From Corynebacterium yonathiae (GTDB taxonomy: Bacteria; Actinomycetota; Actinomycetes; Mycobacteriales; Mycobacteriaceae): 64,000 bases of DNA. The stretch covers positions 62,001 to 126,000 of the forward strand of contig NZ_JAKMUZ010000002.1 of assembly GCF_027570195.1 (NCBI RefSeq), read 5' to 3'. Below are positions 18,996 to 29,097 of this stretch, in pieces. The notes under the pieces were generated by a model. The model saw nothing but the letters and a program-made list of their open reading frames with translations, did not search any database and was not told where the DNA came from. The position numbers and the translations under genes are program-made. Within the stretch, counting starts at the first letter, position 1, and every line of letters starts with the position of its first letter.

Positions 18996-19711
18996 TTCAC
19001 GACGAGCGTAAGCTCACTCGACCCTGGCCTCGGCTCTTCAATGGTCATCCCCGCGGCGCGCGCGATAGCAGCAACGTCGGCGGCGCTATAGGCATCGGCA
19101 GGAGAGAGCGCTAGCTCGCGGGCGAGGAGGCCCTTGTAGTGCTTATTAAAGTGGCTGACTACCTTCCGCGAGCCATCTTCTTGCACGCTTTCCACCCGCA
19201 CCGTTACCGCGTCTTTCACCCGGCCCAATTGTTGGTACGTACCCGAGCGCAGATCAACAATAAGCTCGTCTACCCCCTCCAGAGTCTGCGTAATCTGCTT
19301 GCCCCAGTGCGATTTCATGGTGCGGCCGTTAAGTTTTGTCCCGCCCGACAGACGGTAATGGGGGATGGGGTCGCTGGCGCGGAGGACGCCAAAAAGGGCG
19401 TCGCCAATGGCAAGGCGGTCCCACGTGGGAAGGGTGGGAGCGTCTAAGGCATCAAAAAGCACGCCGGTATAGCGCAACACGGCCGGCATGGTGGGGGTGG
19501 TATACAGCCCCTGATTGGATTCGGCCTCACCGCGCAGCTTTTCCGAAAGCCGCAATACTTCCATGGCCTCGTCAACCGGAAGAGACTGCAGCTCAGCGGC
19601 GATTTCGCGCCGGGTGTCGTGCAGTTGTGGGAAAGAGAGCTTATCAAAGTCAAGAGGCTGGCCCGTACCGTCGTGCGCTTTAGTTTCTGAAGGAGGGAGG
19701 ATAATGAGCAT
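18989..19711 (-). CDS. yaaA: YaaA-family peroxide stress protein (DUF328/UPF0246)
   Basis: A 240-residue protein of the YaaA family, which in E. coli limits free iron during hydrogen peroxide stress and binds DNA. Family features are the N-terminal MLIILPPSETK, SGGTKLNGRTMKSHWGKQI in the middle and VSHFNKHYKGLLAREL near the C-terminus. An upstream GTG would add 11 residues, but the family begins at MLIILPPSE and TACCCT (minus strand, 19723-19718) lies 6 nt before this ATG, so it is probably leaderless. It is divergent from proS with only 31 bp between start codons. Confidence 0.88.
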   Translation of the reverse strand: MLIILPPSETKAHDGTGQPLDFDKLSFPQLHDTRREIAAELQSLPVDEAMEVLRLSEKLRGEAESNQGLYTTPTMPAVLRYTGVLFDALDAPTLPTWDRLAIGDALFGVLRASDPIPHYRLSGGTKLNGRTMKSHWGKQITQTLEGVDELIVDLRSGTYQQLGRVKDAVTVRVESVQEDGSRKVVSHFNKHYKGLLARELALSPADAYSAADVAAIARAAGMTIEEPRPGSSELTLVVKR

Positions 19712-19742
19712 ATATACAGGGTAGCGAGGTATATTTTGGTGC
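19712..19742. promoter_or_regulatory. Back-to-back leaderless promoters of yaaA and proS
   Basis: Two -10 boxes face away from each other: TACCCT for yaaA (minus, 19723-19718) and TATATT for proS (plus, 19730-19735). Each sits 6-7 nt before its ATG. The -35 region of each gene therefore lies inside the first codons of the other, so the promoters should compete for polymerase. Confidence 0.65.
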
Positions 19743-21512
19743 ATGATTACCCGCCTTTCTGAACTATTTCTCCGTACCCTCCGTGAGGATCCCGCTGATG
19801 CCGAGGTCCCTAGCCATAAGCTGCTCGTTCGCGCTGGTTATGTACGCCGCGTCGCGCCGGGCGTGTATACCTGGCTGCCGTTGGGTCTGCGCACCCTGCG
19901 CAAGATTGAAGATGTAGTCCGTCAGGAAATGGATGCTATTGGCGGCCAGGAAATGCTCTTTCCGGCCCTGCTGCCACGCGAGCCTTATGAAAAGACTAAC
20001 CGTTGGGTTGAATACGGCGATAATCTCTTCCGCCTGAAGGACCGCAAGAACGCAGACATGCTACTCGGCCCTACCCATGAGGAGATGTTTGCCAGCGCCG
20101 TAAAGGACATGTATTCTTCTTATAAGGATTTTCCGGTTACGCTGTATCAGATTCAGACCAAGTATCGCGATGAGGAGCGCCCCCGCGCCGGCGTGCTGCG
20201 TGGCCGTGAGTTCACCATGAAGGACTCATACTCCTTCGACATGACTGATGAGGGCTTGGATGAGTCCTATGGTCGCCACCGGAAGGCGTATCAGAATATC
20301 TTCAACCGTCTAGAGATTGATTACGCCATTTGTAAGGCTACCTCTGGCGCGATGGGTGGTTCTGCCTCGGAAGAGTTCCTCGCCGTCTCTGAAGTCGGTG
20401 AAGATACCTTCGTTCGCTCTACTGAAGGCGATTATGCTGCCAACGTGGAAGCCGTAGTTACCCCAGCGCCGGCGGAGAAGGACATCGAGGGCCAGCCGGA
20501 GGCGCAGGAATACGATACCCCGGATGCAGAGAGCATTGATTCACTCGTTAACTGGGCAAAGCAAGCTGGAATTACTATCGACGGCCGCGAGGTCAGGGCC
20601 GCAGATACCCTCAAATGCATGATGGTAAAGCTCTTCCACCCAGCTGCTGAGAGCGAAAAGCGCGAGTCCGAGTTGGCCGCCGTGCTCATCCCAGGTGATC
20701 GTGAGCTGGATGAAAAGCGCCTTGAGGCTGCACTCGAGCCGGTGGAGTTTGAATTGGCCGGGGACAAAGACTTTGCTGACAATGACTTCCTAGTCAAGGG
20801 CTATGTTGGACCGCGCGTATTGAATGCCAATGGCATTAAGGTCTTGGCCGATCCGCGCGTGGTCAAGGGTACAGCGTGGATTGCCGGCGCTGATGCGAGT
20901 GAGCGCCACGTTGTTGGCTGCGTGGCCGGCCGCGATTTCACGGTGGATGAGTTTATCGAGGCCGCAGAGGTCAAGGAAGGCGATCTTGCCCCGGATAACC
21001 AGGGCACGTTGACCCTGGAGCGTGGCATCGAGCTGGGCCACATCTTCCAGCTGGGCCGCAAGTACACCGAGGCCTTCGATGTACAAATCCTGGATGAAAA
21101 CGGCAAGCGCGCGGTTCCTACTATGGGCTCCTATGGCATCGGCATTACCCGCATGCTGGCCGTGCTGGCCGAGCAACGCCACGATGATAAGGGACTCAAT
21201 TGGCCGGTTGCCGTTGCTCCCTATCAGGTGCACGTGGCCGTGGCCAACAAGGATGCCGCCGCTATGGAGGCTGGCGACAAACTGGTAGAAGAGCTCTCCG
21301 CCAAGGGGATCGAGGTGCTTTTTGATGACCGTCCGAAGGTCTCCCCAGGCGTGAAGTTCAAGGATGCAGAGCTGCTAGGCATGCCATTTGTGGCAGTCCT
21401 GGGCCGTGCCTTCAAGGAAGGCAAGATAGAGCTGCGCATCCGCGGCGGAGAGACCCTGGAGGTCCCGGCGGAGGAAATCGTGGACAAGATTCTTGAGCTG
21501 GTTCGCGGTTAG
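19743..21512 (+). CDS. proS: Prolyl-tRNA synthetase, bacterial type
   Basis: A 589-residue class II synthetase that charges tRNA-Pro. Motif 1 lies near residue 60 ([15 protein letters not shown]), motif 2 is [25 protein letters not shown], an editing (INS) domain of about 180 residues is inserted at about 225-400, and motif 3 [12 protein letters not shown] and the anticodon-binding domain ([10 protein letters not shown]) follow. This is the prokaryote-like architecture with post-transfer editing. It is transcribed divergently from yaaA. Confidence 0.97.
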   Translation: MITRLSELFLRTLREDPADAEVPSHKLLVRAGYVRRVAPGVYTWLPLGLRTLRKIEDVVRQEMDAIGGQEMLFPALLPREPYEKTNRWVEYGDNLFRLKDRKNADMLLGPTHEEMFASAVKDMYSSYKDFPVTLYQIQTKYRDEERPRAGVLRGREFTMKDSYSFDMTDEGLDESYGRHRKAYQNIFNRLEIDYAICKATSGAMGGSASEEFLAVSEVGEDTFVRSTEGDYAANVEAVVTPAPAEKDIEGQPEAQEYDTPDAESIDSLVNWAKQAGITIDGREVRAADTLKCMMVKLFHPAAESEKRESELAAVLIPGDRELDEKRLEAALEPVEFELAGDKDFADNDFLVKGYVGPRVLNANGIKVLADPRVVKGTAWIAGADASERHVVGCVAGRDFTVDEFIEAAEVKEGDLAPDNQGTLTLERGIELGHIFQLGRKYTEAFDVQILDENGKRAVPTMGSYGIGITRMLAVLAEQRHDDKGLNWPVAVAPYQVHVAVANKDAAAMEAGDKLVEELSAKGIEVLFDDRPKVSPGVKFKDAELLGMPFVAVLGRAFKEGKIELRIRGGETLEVPAEEIVDKILELVRG

Positions 21513-21552
21513 AAAAGCGCGCAATGATTCGCGTCGGGGTACCGTGGAAGGC

Positions 21553-21915
21553 ATGAATTTCCAAAAGAATGGACTTTCCACCGTACTTTCCGCCATAGGC
21601 GTATTGCACTTTGTGAAGGCGCAAACTTTCGAATCCATCGTTCCGCCGCACCTGCCTGGACCTGCACGGTTTTATAACTTTGCCTCTGGTCTCTGGGAGA
21701 TTGCCACCGGTGCGTTGCTGCGGCGCCGCGCTACCCGTGGGTTCGGTGGTGCTTCTGCGCTTGCGCTCTTTGCCGCTGTATGGCCAGCCAATATGTACCA
21801 CGCGTGGATCGAGCGCAAGTCCGGGTGGCCGAAAAAGATCTACCACGTCATCCGCCAGCCGCTGCAGGTGCTGCTCATGATGTATGCCTGGAATATTGCC
21901 AAGCACGAGGCTTAA
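21553..21915 (+). CDS. Small DoxX-like membrane protein
   Basis: A 120-residue protein with about four membrane segments, a short loop with PARFYNFASGLWEI, and WPANMYHAWIERKSGWPKK before the last segment, a pattern seen in DoxX-like small membrane proteins. No catalytic motif is visible. The frame opens upstream at 21493 inside proS, but ATG 21553 is 7 nt after TACCGT (21540-21545), so I prefer that start. The function is unknown. Confidence 0.7.
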   Translation: MNFQKNGLSTVLSAIGVLHFVKAQTFESIVPPHLPGPARFYNFASGLWEIATGALLRRRATRGFGGASALALFAAVWPANMYHAWIERKSGWPKKIYHVIRQPLQVLLMMYAWNIAKHEA

Positions 21916-21960
21916 AGCAATTGGCATTGCTGCGCGCTAGCCAGGAAGACGCAGCAGAAA

Positions 21961-22016
21961 AGCCGGCCCCGTCCTCAACCCCGCGGAAACGCCGCAGGGT
22001 GGGGAGGGGCCGGTTT
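21961..22016. terminator. Terminator between DoxX-like gene and rpf
   Basis: CCGGCCCC and GGGGCCGG arms, extended by imperfect pairing inside, enclose a GC-rich loop and are followed by GGTTTT on the plus strand. The position between convergent genes suggests use in both directions. Confidence 0.7.
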
Positions 22017-22041
22017 TCGCTTTCGTGCCGGAGCCTAGGAC

Positions 22042-22401
<360 letters not shown>

Positions 22402-22403
22402 CT

Positions 22404-22427
22404 AGCTTGCGGAATCTCCTGCAAGCT
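22404..22427 (-). promoter_or_regulatory. Hairpin in the rpf 5' untranslated region
   Basis: On the minus strand AGCTTGC and GCAAGCT form a 7-bp perfect stem around a loop containing AGGAG, about 33 nt before the rpf start codon. It could bind the ribosome or a regulator; the core sequences of the cyclic-di-AMP riboswitch found before some actinobacterial rpf genes are not evident. Confidence 0.35.
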
Positions 22428-22550
22428 CATGGTCGCCCAACTTACGCACGTTTGAAGAGTCGATGCAATGCATGCGGCCGTAAAGGTTGTTGTTTTTCTA
22501 CTGTCTAGCGTTCAGTGGATGTACAGGTGGGCTGGCAGGCTAGTGGTGTC

Positions 22551-23402
22551 TTAGTGCATCCCGTGGGACTCGGCGGCTATGCCAACCAGCCAGGTGACCC
22601 ACTCTTGGTCCGGAGACTCTTCCTGTGCCGCATTCGTGGCAGCAGCTGACCATTTGCGTCCGTCGCGATCGGCAAGGCCATTGATAAAATCCAGTGCAGA
22701 GGCGGAATCGTGGGGTAGTTCTTGTTCCCCCGAGGTATAGGCCGGTTCTGGCTGCGGAATAGTGCCATAGCGGGCAAGCGCATCTTGGAGGGCGTCGATG
22801 CGGCGGTGGTGGACTGCTAGGCGATGATCCACATCGTCTTCATGCTCCGGACCCACGTAAGCGCGGGCGAAATCTAGGCCGTATACCTGCTCGTATTCCC
22901 AGGCAAGGAGATCGGCAGCGCCTTTTTGCTCCGGTTGGGAAAGCTCGGGGATATCGGGGGCATCGCCTGGCAACCAAGCATTGAGGGCAATGGCTTGTTC
23001 AGTAACGAGCGTGCGTGATTCAACGGTGACTTCATCGGCCGCCTCCGTCGTAGCGGATGCGGCATTTTCCATAATTTCGCTGGAGTCTACGGCACGATTG
23101 GCCTTCGTTGGGCGCTCTACTTCACAGGAGCGCGGGGCGTCGCCGGTAGCATCGGTGCCGCACAGGCGCGTAATCTCCGCATAAAGCGCATCCGCCTGGG
23201 AGCTGCGCAGCCCCGCGGCATGGTCGTCAACGCCGCTGAGGGCAAGGGCGTCGGTTGCGGCGGCGTCGGCAAGCGCCAGCAGCCTGTTTTCTGGCCGCGG
23301 ACCAAAATAGGCGACGACGGAATCAACCGCTTGGCACCCCGCCACAGTAGGCAGGAGGGCGGTTGCGGCTACGAGGGTCAAAGCTATACGTCGGCGGTTC
23401 AC
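22551..23402 (-). CDS. DUF4439-type ferritin-like lipoprotein
   Basis: A 283-residue lipoprotein (signal peptide with VAGC lipobox near residue 23). The body has no catalytic motif I recognise. Its last 140 residues (EYEQVYGLDFARAYV...HHRRIDALQDALARYG) match the helical pattern of the DUF4439 ferritin-like domain, and the corresponding mycobacterial protein (Rv2844) also adjoins rimP. The start is taken as the GTG at 23402, 7 nt after TACAGT (23415-23410), rather than the frame's earlier ATG at 23459, which would overlap rimP. The function is unknown. Confidence 0.72.
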   Translation of the reverse strand: MNRRRIALTLVAATALLPTVAGCQAVDSVVAYFGPRPENRLLALADAAATDALALSGVDDHAAGLRSSQADALYAEITRLCGTDATGDAPRSCEVERPTKANRAVDSSEIMENAASATTEAADEVTVESRTLVTEQAIALNAWLPGDAPDIPELSQPEQKGAADLLAWEYEQVYGLDFARAYVGPEHEDDVDHRLAVHHRRIDALQDALARYGTIPQPEPAYTSGEQELPHDSASALDFINGLADRDGRKWSAAATNAAQEESPDQEWVTWLVGIAAESHGMH

Positions 23403-23440
23403 GCAAAAGACTGTACTCCGTAGCACGTAGGCTAGTGGGC
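23403..23440. promoter_or_regulatory. Divergent leaderless promoters of DUF4439 lipoprotein and rimP
   Basis: TACAGT on the minus strand (23415-23410) and TAGGCT on the plus strand (23428-23433) each lie 7 nt before the start codon of their gene. Only 38 bp separate the two start codons. Confidence 0.6.
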
Positions 23441-23980
23441 ATGGCTTTCCCAGATGCACAACAATTGACCGATCTTCTGCAGCCGAAGCTCGCTGAGCGG
23501 GGACTGGATGTAGAAGACATTAAAACCACCAAAGCGGGGAAGAAATCCCAGGTGATTATCCGTATTGATGGCGATAAGCGCCCTAGTTCCGATGTGCTGG
23601 AGGAAGTATCAAACGATATTTCTGCCTTCTTTGATGACAAGGAAGCGCAAGGGGAGTTGAATTTTGGTGCCGGCTACACCTTGGAGGTTTCCACCCCCGG
23701 CGTGGATTTGCCGCTGACTGCCCCACGCCACTGGCGCCGCAATCGGGGACGCAAAGTCTCTTTCGACCTTGGCGATGGCAAGACACAGACGGCGCGCATT
23801 GGTGCGCTTAACGACGCCGCCGATGCCGTAATCCTCATCACGGCAACCAAAAAGGACGTGCAAGTGCGTGCCGAGCGATTGGAAAACATTGCCCGGGCAG
23901 TGGTAGAAATTGAGTTTGCACAGCCGTCCGAACAGGAGTTAGCGGCAGTGCAAAAGACGTTTGAAGAAGCCGAGAATTAA
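23441..23980 (+). CDS. rimP: Ribosome maturation factor RimP
   Basis: A 179-residue RimP, which assists 30S subunit assembly. The N-terminal domain has LAERGLDVEDIKTTKAGKKSQVIIRIDGD, then the YTLEVSTPGVDLPLTAPRHWRRNRGRKV signature and a C-terminal SH3-like part. The ATG at 23441 follows TAGGCT by 7 nt; the frame could extend 26 codons upstream, but this would overlap the divergent promoter. It starts the rimP-nusA-ylxR-infB cluster. Confidence 0.94.
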   Translation: MAFPDAQQLTDLLQPKLAERGLDVEDIKTTKAGKKSQVIIRIDGDKRPSSDVLEEVSNDISAFFDDKEAQGELNFGAGYTLEVSTPGVDLPLTAPRHWRRNRGRKVSFDLGDGKTQTARIGALNDAADAVILITATKKDVQVRAERLENIARAVVEIEFAQPSEQELAAVQKTFEEAEN

Positions 23981-24003
23981 CCGGCAACCGAGAGGAATGA
24001 CAA

Positions 24004-25020
24004 GTGAATATTGATCTGCAGGCACTTCGCACCATCGAATCCGAGCGCAACGTCCCGGTAAAGGACTTGCTGGAATCGATTGCGGGTGCCTTGTTGTATT
24101 CCTACCTGGACTACCGCGAGTCTAATGCTGGCGGCAAGGTAGAAGGCGCCAAGTCCCGCGTCGATATCGACGCCACCACTGGTGCAGTCAGCGTCATTGT
24201 CTCGGAGCGCGACCCGGAAACCGGGGAAGTTACCACCGAATACGATGACACTCCGGAAAACTTTGGACGCGTGGGCGCACAGGCCGTACGCGACGCTATT
24301 TTGCGCAAGCTGCGCGAGGCGGAAGCAGAGCGCACCTATGATTCCTACTCAGAACTCAGCGGCCGCGTGGTCAGTGGCATTGTCCAGCGCGATGCGCGTG
24401 CTAATGCCCGCGGCATCGTGGTGGTCCAGTTGGGCTCTGAACTGGAATCTCAGGACGGTATCTTGCTGCCAGCCGAGCAGATTCCGGGCGAGAAGCTTGA
24501 ACATGGTGACCGCATTAAGGCTTATGTCGTAGGCGTAAACCGCAATGGCGCCCAGGTGCAGATCAACCTCTCACGCACCCACCCTGAGCTGGTGCGTGGA
24601 CTCTTTGAGCTCGAAGTTCCTGAGGTTGCCGATGGCACCGTAGAAATGATTGCCATTGCCCGCGAGGCGGGACACCGCTCCAAGGTGGCTGTTATCGGCC
24701 ACGCCAAGGGCCTTAACGCCAAGGGTGCCTGCATCGGACCGCGCGGCCAGCGCGTCAATAACATTATGCGCCAGCTCGGCGGTGAGAAGATTGACATCAT
24801 TGACTTCAGTGAGGACCCCACGGTCTATGTGGGCAATGCCCTAGCCCCCTCGAAGGTGGTTAAGGTCACCGTTGTAGACAACGAGGCGCAAATCGCCCGC
24901 GTGGTGGTGCCGGATTATCAGCTCTCCCTGGCCATTGGTAAAGAGGGTCAAAATGCCCGTCTAGCTGCCCGTTTGACCGGCTGGAAGATTGATATCCACT
25001 CGGATGCTGACGCTAATTAA
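24004..25020 (+). CDS. nusA: Transcription termination/antitermination factor NusA
   Basis: A 338-residue NusA that binds RNA polymerase and modulates pausing, termination and antitermination. It has the polymerase-binding N-terminal domain, an S1 domain (about 135-205; GRVVSGIVQRDARANARGIVVVQLG), and two KH domains (GPRGQRVNNIMRQLGGEKIDI and LAIGKEGQNARLAARLTGWKIDI). It lacks the C-terminal acidic repeats of E. coli NusA, as usual in actinobacteria. The start is GTG with a GAGAGGA site upstream, 23 nt after rimP. Confidence 0.96.
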   Translation: MNIDLQALRTIESERNVPVKDLLESIAGALLYSYLDYRESNAGGKVEGAKSRVDIDATTGAVSVIVSERDPETGEVTTEYDDTPENFGRVGAQAVRDAILRKLREAEAERTYDSYSELSGRVVSGIVQRDARANARGIVVVQLGSELESQDGILLPAEQIPGEKLEHGDRIKAYVVGVNRNGAQVQINLSRTHPELVRGLFELEVPEVADGTVEMIAIAREAGHRSKVAVIGHAKGLNAKGACIGPRGQRVNNIMRQLGGEKIDIIDFSEDPTVYVGNALAPSKVVKVTVVDNEAQIARVVVPDYQLSLAIGKEGQNARLAARLTGWKIDIHSDADAN

Positions 25021-25104
25021 GGATCTGCGCTTTTGTAGCGTAGGCTGGTAAACGGCCCAGTTGCAGATTGGGGCATATTGGCGACGCGAAAAGTAAGGAG
25101 TTGA

Positions 25105-25452
25105 ATGTCTGAGAGGCTAAGACTCCGGACTTGTATCGCTACTCGCCGCCGCCTGCCAGATTCGGACTTGCTACGGGTGGTCATCGATAGAGATGATCCG
25201 CACGGCCGCCGTCTGGTAGCCGATCCACACCGTCGGCTTCCCGGCCGCGGAGCGTGGATTAGCCCCACTATTTCTGCACTCGAGCTGGCGGAGCGCAAAC
25301 GCGCTTTCAAGCGCGCGCTTCGCACGTCCGCACCCGTGGACACAGGTCAGGTACGGCAGTACTTGGAAGCGCACAGCGGACAAGTACTTGGCGCGGGAAA
25401 TGCCGCGTTAAATTCGTACAAACCAGAGTTACAAAGGAAGACCGAACACTGA
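25105..25452 (+). CDS. YlxR family (DUF448) RNA-binding-like protein
   Basis: A 115-residue protein with the YlxR core RTCIATRRRLPDSDLLRVV and GRGAWISP, and the Lys/Arg-rich AERKRAFKRALR. YlxR is nearly always encoded between nusA and infB and is thought to bind nucleic acid; its role is not firmly established. An AAGGAG site precedes the ATG. It is 84 nt after nusA in the same operon. Confidence 0.9.
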   Translation: MSERLRLRTCIATRRRLPDSDLLRVVIDRDDPHGRRLVADPHRRLPGRGAWISPTISALELAERKRAFKRALRTSAPVDTGQVRQYLEAHSGQVLGAGNAALNSYKPELQRKTEH

Positions 25453-25558
25453 TGAGCGCACAACGATGAAGCATCAGCGATGAAAGTCCAACAAACCTAA
25501 CTAGGGGTCAGGCCAGTTTCCGCGGCCTTGGCTCCTAGTCGATACCAAGAGGAGACAA

Positions 25559-28393
25559 GTGCCCGGAAAGCTACGTGTTCACGAGCTAGCAAAGCAGCTC
25601 GGAGTAACCAGCAAGGAACTGCTCGCTACCCTGAAGGAACAGGGTGAGTTTGTAAAGACTGCTTCTTCCACCATCGAACCGCCGGTGGTCAAGAAGATGC
25701 GAGCTCACTATGAAGCACAGTCCGGTGGCGATGAGGCCGCCGAAAAGAAGCAAGACAAAAAGCCTGCCAAGGGTGCCGCTAAGGCAAGCGCTCCTAAGCC
25801 GGGCGCGAAGTCCGCTGCTCCCAAGCCAGGTGCCAGCGCTAAGTCTGCTGCCCCGAAGCCGGGCGCAGAGGCACCGAAGCCAGGTGCTAAGCCTGCCGCA
25901 CCGAAGCCTGGCCAGGGCACTGCCGCCAAGCCTGGCGCAAAGTCTGCTGCCCCGAAGCCGGGTGCACAGGCACCGAAGCCAGGGGCAAAGTCTGCCGCAC
26001 CGAAGCCTGGCCAGGGCACTCCAAAGCCCGGACCGGCTGGTGGCAAGAAGTCGGGCGAGCGCCCGACCCCAGGCAATTCCATGCCTCGCCCGATGCCGAA
26101 GCCAGGTGGCACTCGCCGCGTAGCCAATAACCCGTTCTCCACGGGTGGCGGCGATAACCGTCCGGGCCCACGCCCAGGCGGTTCCAAGGGCCAGCGTGGC
26201 GGCAATAAGCCAGGCGATAACCGCGGCAAGCGCGGTGGCCAGAACGAGGGCGGAAATAACCGCCAGGGTGGCAATAGCCAGGGTGGCGGCGGTCGCCGTC
26301 CGTCCCCAGCCATGATGCCTTCCCACCCGAACCCTGCATCGATGCCGTCTAAGGCACCGAGTGGTGGTGGACGCGGCGGCCGTGGCCGTGGTGGTCACGG
26401 CGGACCAGGCGGCGGTAGGCCGGGTGGCGGCCGTCCAGGCGGCTTCCGTGGCGGCGGACGTGGCGGACGTCGCGGTGGCACCGCAGGTGCATTTGGCCGC
26501 CCAGGTGGCGCTCCACGCAAGGGCAAGAAGTCTAAGCGTCAGAAGCGCCATGAGTACGAGGAGCAGCAGAAGCATGTCGTAGGCGGCGTGCGCTTGCCTG
26601 ACGGCAAGGGCCAGACCGTCCGCCTGCGTCGCGGTGCTTCCCTGTCGGACTTCGCCGAAAAGATTGGTGCGGATCCAGCAGCACTGGTGCAGGCACTGTT
26701 CAACCTCGGTGAAATGGTGACGGCAACCGCTTCCGTATCGGAAGATACGCTGCAGCTGCTCGGCTCCGAGATCAACTACAATGTCGAGGTTGTCTCCCCT
26801 GAGGATGAGGACCGCGAGCTGCTCGAGTCCTTCGACCTGAAGTTCGGTGAGGACGAAGGCGGCGAGGAAGCACTGGAGAATCGTCCTCCAGTCGTCTCCG
26901 TTATGGGTCACGTTGACCACGGTAAGACCCGCCTGCTGGACGCCATCCGCAAGACCAACGAGGGCGCCCGCGAGGAAGGCGGCATCACCCAGGGCATTGG
27001 TGCATACCAGACCACGGTGGACGTGGATGGCGAGCGCACCATCACCTTCCTGGATACTCCGGGTCACGAGGCCTTTACCGCCATGCGTGCGCGTGGTGCT
27101 AAGTCCACCGACTTGGCCATCCTCGTGGTTGCTGCCGATGACGGCGTCATGCCGCAAACCGTGGAGGCCATCAACCACGCCAAGGCTGCCGATATTCCGG
27201 TAGTCGTGGCAGTAAACAAGGTGGATAAGCCAGAGGCTCAGCCGGATAAGATCCGTGGGCAGCTCACCGAGTACGGCTTGGTTCCGGAAGAGTACGGTGG
27301 CGACACCATGTTCGTGGATATCTCCGCTAAGCAGGGCAAGAACATTGACCAGCTGCTCGAGTCCGTCATCCTGACCGCGGATGCAGCCTTGGAGCTGACC
27401 GCGAATCCAGACATGGACGCACAGGGCGTGGCCATTGAAGCACACCTGGACCGCGGCCGTGGTCCGGTTGCTACCGTTATTGTCCAGCGCGGTACCTTGC
27501 ACGTGGGTGACTCCATCGTCGTAGGCGATGCACACGGTCGTGTGCGCCGCATGCTCGATGAGTTTGGCGAAGACGTGACCGAGGCCGGTCCATCCCGTCC
27601 GGTCCAGGTTCAGGGCCTGTCCGGTGTGCCGGGCGCTGGCGATAACCTGCTCGTGGTGGAAGATGACCGCGTTGCCCGTCAGATTGCCAACCAGCGTGAC
27701 GCTCGCAAGCGCTCTGCCCTGCAGGCAAAGCAGCGCAAGCGCGTCTCCTTGGAGGATCTGGACAAGGTATTGCAGGAGACTTCCACCCTCAACCTCATCC
27801 TCAAGGGCGACAACGCCGGTTCCGTCGAGGCACTGGAAGATGCCCTGCTGGATATCAAGACCGAGGACGAAGTCGAGCTCAACATCATCGACCGTGGTGT
27901 GGGCGCTGTGACCGAGACCAACGTCTCCCTGGCTGCGGCTTCCGACGCCGTTATCATTGCCTTCAACACTCGTGCGGAAGGCAAGGCGACGGAGATGGCC
28001 ACCCAAGAGGGCGTGGATATTCGTTACTACACGATCATCTACAAGGCCATCGAAGAGGTCGAGGCTGCTCTCAAGGGCATGCTCAAGCCGATTTACGAGG
28101 AACGCGACACCGGTGCGGCCGAAATCCGTGCCCTGTTCAAGTCCTCCGCAGTGGGTACCATTGCCGGCTGCATGGTTACCGAGGGCAAGGTTGTCCGCAA
28201 CGGCAAGGTTCGCTTGCTGCGCGATAACAACGTCATTACTGCCGACGCCAAGATTGAGTCCCTGCGTCACGAGAAGGATGACGCGACCGAGATCAAGGCC
28301 GGCTACGAGTGCGGTATGGTGCTCTCTTACCCGGATATCCAGGTAGGCGACATCATCCAGGCCTACGAAGAGGTCGAGGTTCCGCGCGACTAA
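25559..28393 (+). CDS. infB: Translation initiation factor IF-2
   Basis: A 944-residue GTPase that brings fMet-tRNA to the 30S subunit. The N-terminus has the IF2 N domain ([10 protein letters not shown]), a repetitive Ala-Pro-Lys-Gly linker (about residues 65-165), and a Gly/Arg-rich stretch (about 190-320). The G domain follows, with GHVDHGKT at residues 450-457, DTPGHEAF and NKVDK, then the C-terminal domains. The start is GTG with an AAGAGGAGA site. A double-hairpin terminator follows. An 894-codon antisense frame across the gene is a codon-bias artefact. Confidence 0.97.
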   Translation: MPGKLRVHELAKQLGVTSKELLATLKEQGEFVKTASSTIEPPVVKKMRAHYEAQSGGDEAAEKKQDKKPAKGAAKASAPKPGAKSAAPKPGASAKSAAPKPGAEAPKPGAKPAAPKPGQGTAAKPGAKSAAPKPGAQAPKPGAKSAAPKPGQGTPKPGPAGGKKSGERPTPGNSMPRPMPKPGGTRRVANNPFSTGGGDNRPGPRPGGSKGQRGGNKPGDNRGKRGGQNEGGNNRQGGNSQGGGGRRPSPAMMPSHPNPASMPSKAPSGGGRGGRGRGGHGGPGGGRPGGGRPGGFRGGGRGGRRGGTAGAFGRPGGAPRKGKKSKRQKRHEYEEQQKHVVGGVRLPDGKGQTVRLRRGASLSDFAEKIGADPAALVQALFNLGEMVTATASVSEDTLQLLGSEINYNVEVVSPEDEDRELLESFDLKFGEDEGGEEALENRPPVVSVMGHVDHGKTRLLDAIRKTNEGAREEGGITQGIGAYQTTVDVDGERTITFLDTPGHEAFTAMRARGAKSTDLAILVVAADDGVMPQTVEAINHAKAADIPVVVAVNKVDKPEAQPDKIRGQLTEYGLVPEEYGGDTMFVDISAKQGKNIDQLLESVILTADAALELTANPDMDAQGVAIEAHLDRGRGPVATVIVQRGTLHVGDSIVVGDAHGRVRRMLDEFGEDVTEAGPSRPVQVQGLSGVPGAGDNLLVVEDDRVARQIANQRDARKRSALQAKQRKRVSLEDLDKVLQETSTLNLILKGDNAGSVEALEDALLDIKTEDEVELNIIDRGVGAVTETNVSLAAASDAVIIAFNTRAEGKATEMATQEGVDIRYYTIIYKAIEEVEAALKGMLKPIYEERDTGAAEIRALFKSSAVGTIAGCMVTEGKVVRNGKVRLLRDNNVITADAKIESLRHEKDDATEIKAGYECGMVLSYPDIQVGDIIQAYEEVEVPRD
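25792..26040 (+). repeat. Imperfect tandem repeats encoding the IF-2 linker
   Basis: About eight copies of a 10-13 residue unit around [14 protein letters not shown] are encoded in tandem. The units APKPGQGT and [11 protein letters not shown] recur nearly identically at the DNA level, so the region could change length by slippage. It is a flexible linker between the IF2 N domain and the basic stretch. Confidence 0.75.
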
Positions 28394-28408
28394 TTGCGGC
28401 AGACTTAG

Positions 28409-28493
28409 GGCCCGTTTCTGCTTCTACCGCCTACGCTTATATGCTTCCCGCGTATAAGCGGGGCGGGTAGGGGAGTAGAAGCGGGCCTTTTGC
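28409..28493 (+). terminator. Double-hairpin terminator of the rimP-infB operon
   Basis: An outer stem (GGCCCG...GCTTCTAC with GTAGAAGCGGGCC) encloses an inner stem (CGCTTATA / TATAAGCG), and the outer right arm runs into CTTTTG. It ends the infB transcript; rbfA follows after about 160 nt with its own start signals. Confidence 0.8.
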
Positions 28494-28653
28494 TATACCA
28501 GCGTGTCTAGGAGACGAGTGCCCTATGGGCCGCTTCACACCGGGGCTGCCGGTACGGGTTTTCATTGCCTGGGATTCGGCACTAGACTGGTGTTTTCTTA
28601 TACCGGTTGGCGGTAATTTTAGGAATAGATTCTTTTTGAGCTGGGAGGTTCAC

Positions 28654-29097
28654 ATGGTCGATCACGCACGCGCAGCGCGCATGGCCAAGCGCATTCAGGA
28701 AATCGTGGCAAGCGCCATCGAACGCCAGATTAAAGATCGCCGCCTCGAGTTGGTGACCATTACGGATACTCGCGTCACAGGCGATCTGCACGATGCCACC
28801 GTTTTCTATACGGTACGTGGAAAAGACATTGACTCCGAGCCGGATTTTGCACAAGCAGAAGAAGCGCTCAAGCGCGCTAAGGGGCAGCTGCGCAAGATTG
28901 TGGGCGACCAGCTTTCCGTGCGCTTTACCCCGACGCTGAGCTTTGAGGTCGATACCGTCCCAGAGGCTTCGGCACATATGGAAGAGCTTCTGGCCCGCGC
29001 CCGCGCCCGCGATGAGGAATTGGCAAAGCTGAAGGAAAACGCCCAGCCTGCAGGGGATGCAAACCCATATAAGACCTCCGATGAAGACGAGGCTTAA
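28654..29097 (+). CDS. rbfA: Ribosome-binding factor A
   Basis: A 147-residue RbfA, which helps 16S rRNA 5' end maturation and cold adaptation. The KH-like core ([46 protein letters not shown]) and the [10 protein letters not shown] strand are present, with an acidic tail. The ATG has a GGGAGG site 5 nt upstream; the frame's 43-codon upstream extension is not RbfA-like. The stop TAA directly abuts the GTG of the next gene. Confidence 0.94.
   Translation: MVDHARAARMAKRIQEIVASAIERQIKDRRLELVTITDTRVTGDLHDATVFYTVRGKDIDSEPDFAQAEEALKRAKGQLRKIVGDQLSVRFTPTLSFEVDTVPEASAHMEELLARARARDEELAKLKENAQPAGDANPYKTSDEDEA

Noticed and set aside
25586..28270. An 894-codon open frame on the minus strand antisense to infB
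   Set aside because: It mirrors the codon bias of infB; the infB product is fully recognisable and the antisense translation has no family features and compositionally odd Ala/Trp/Thr runs.
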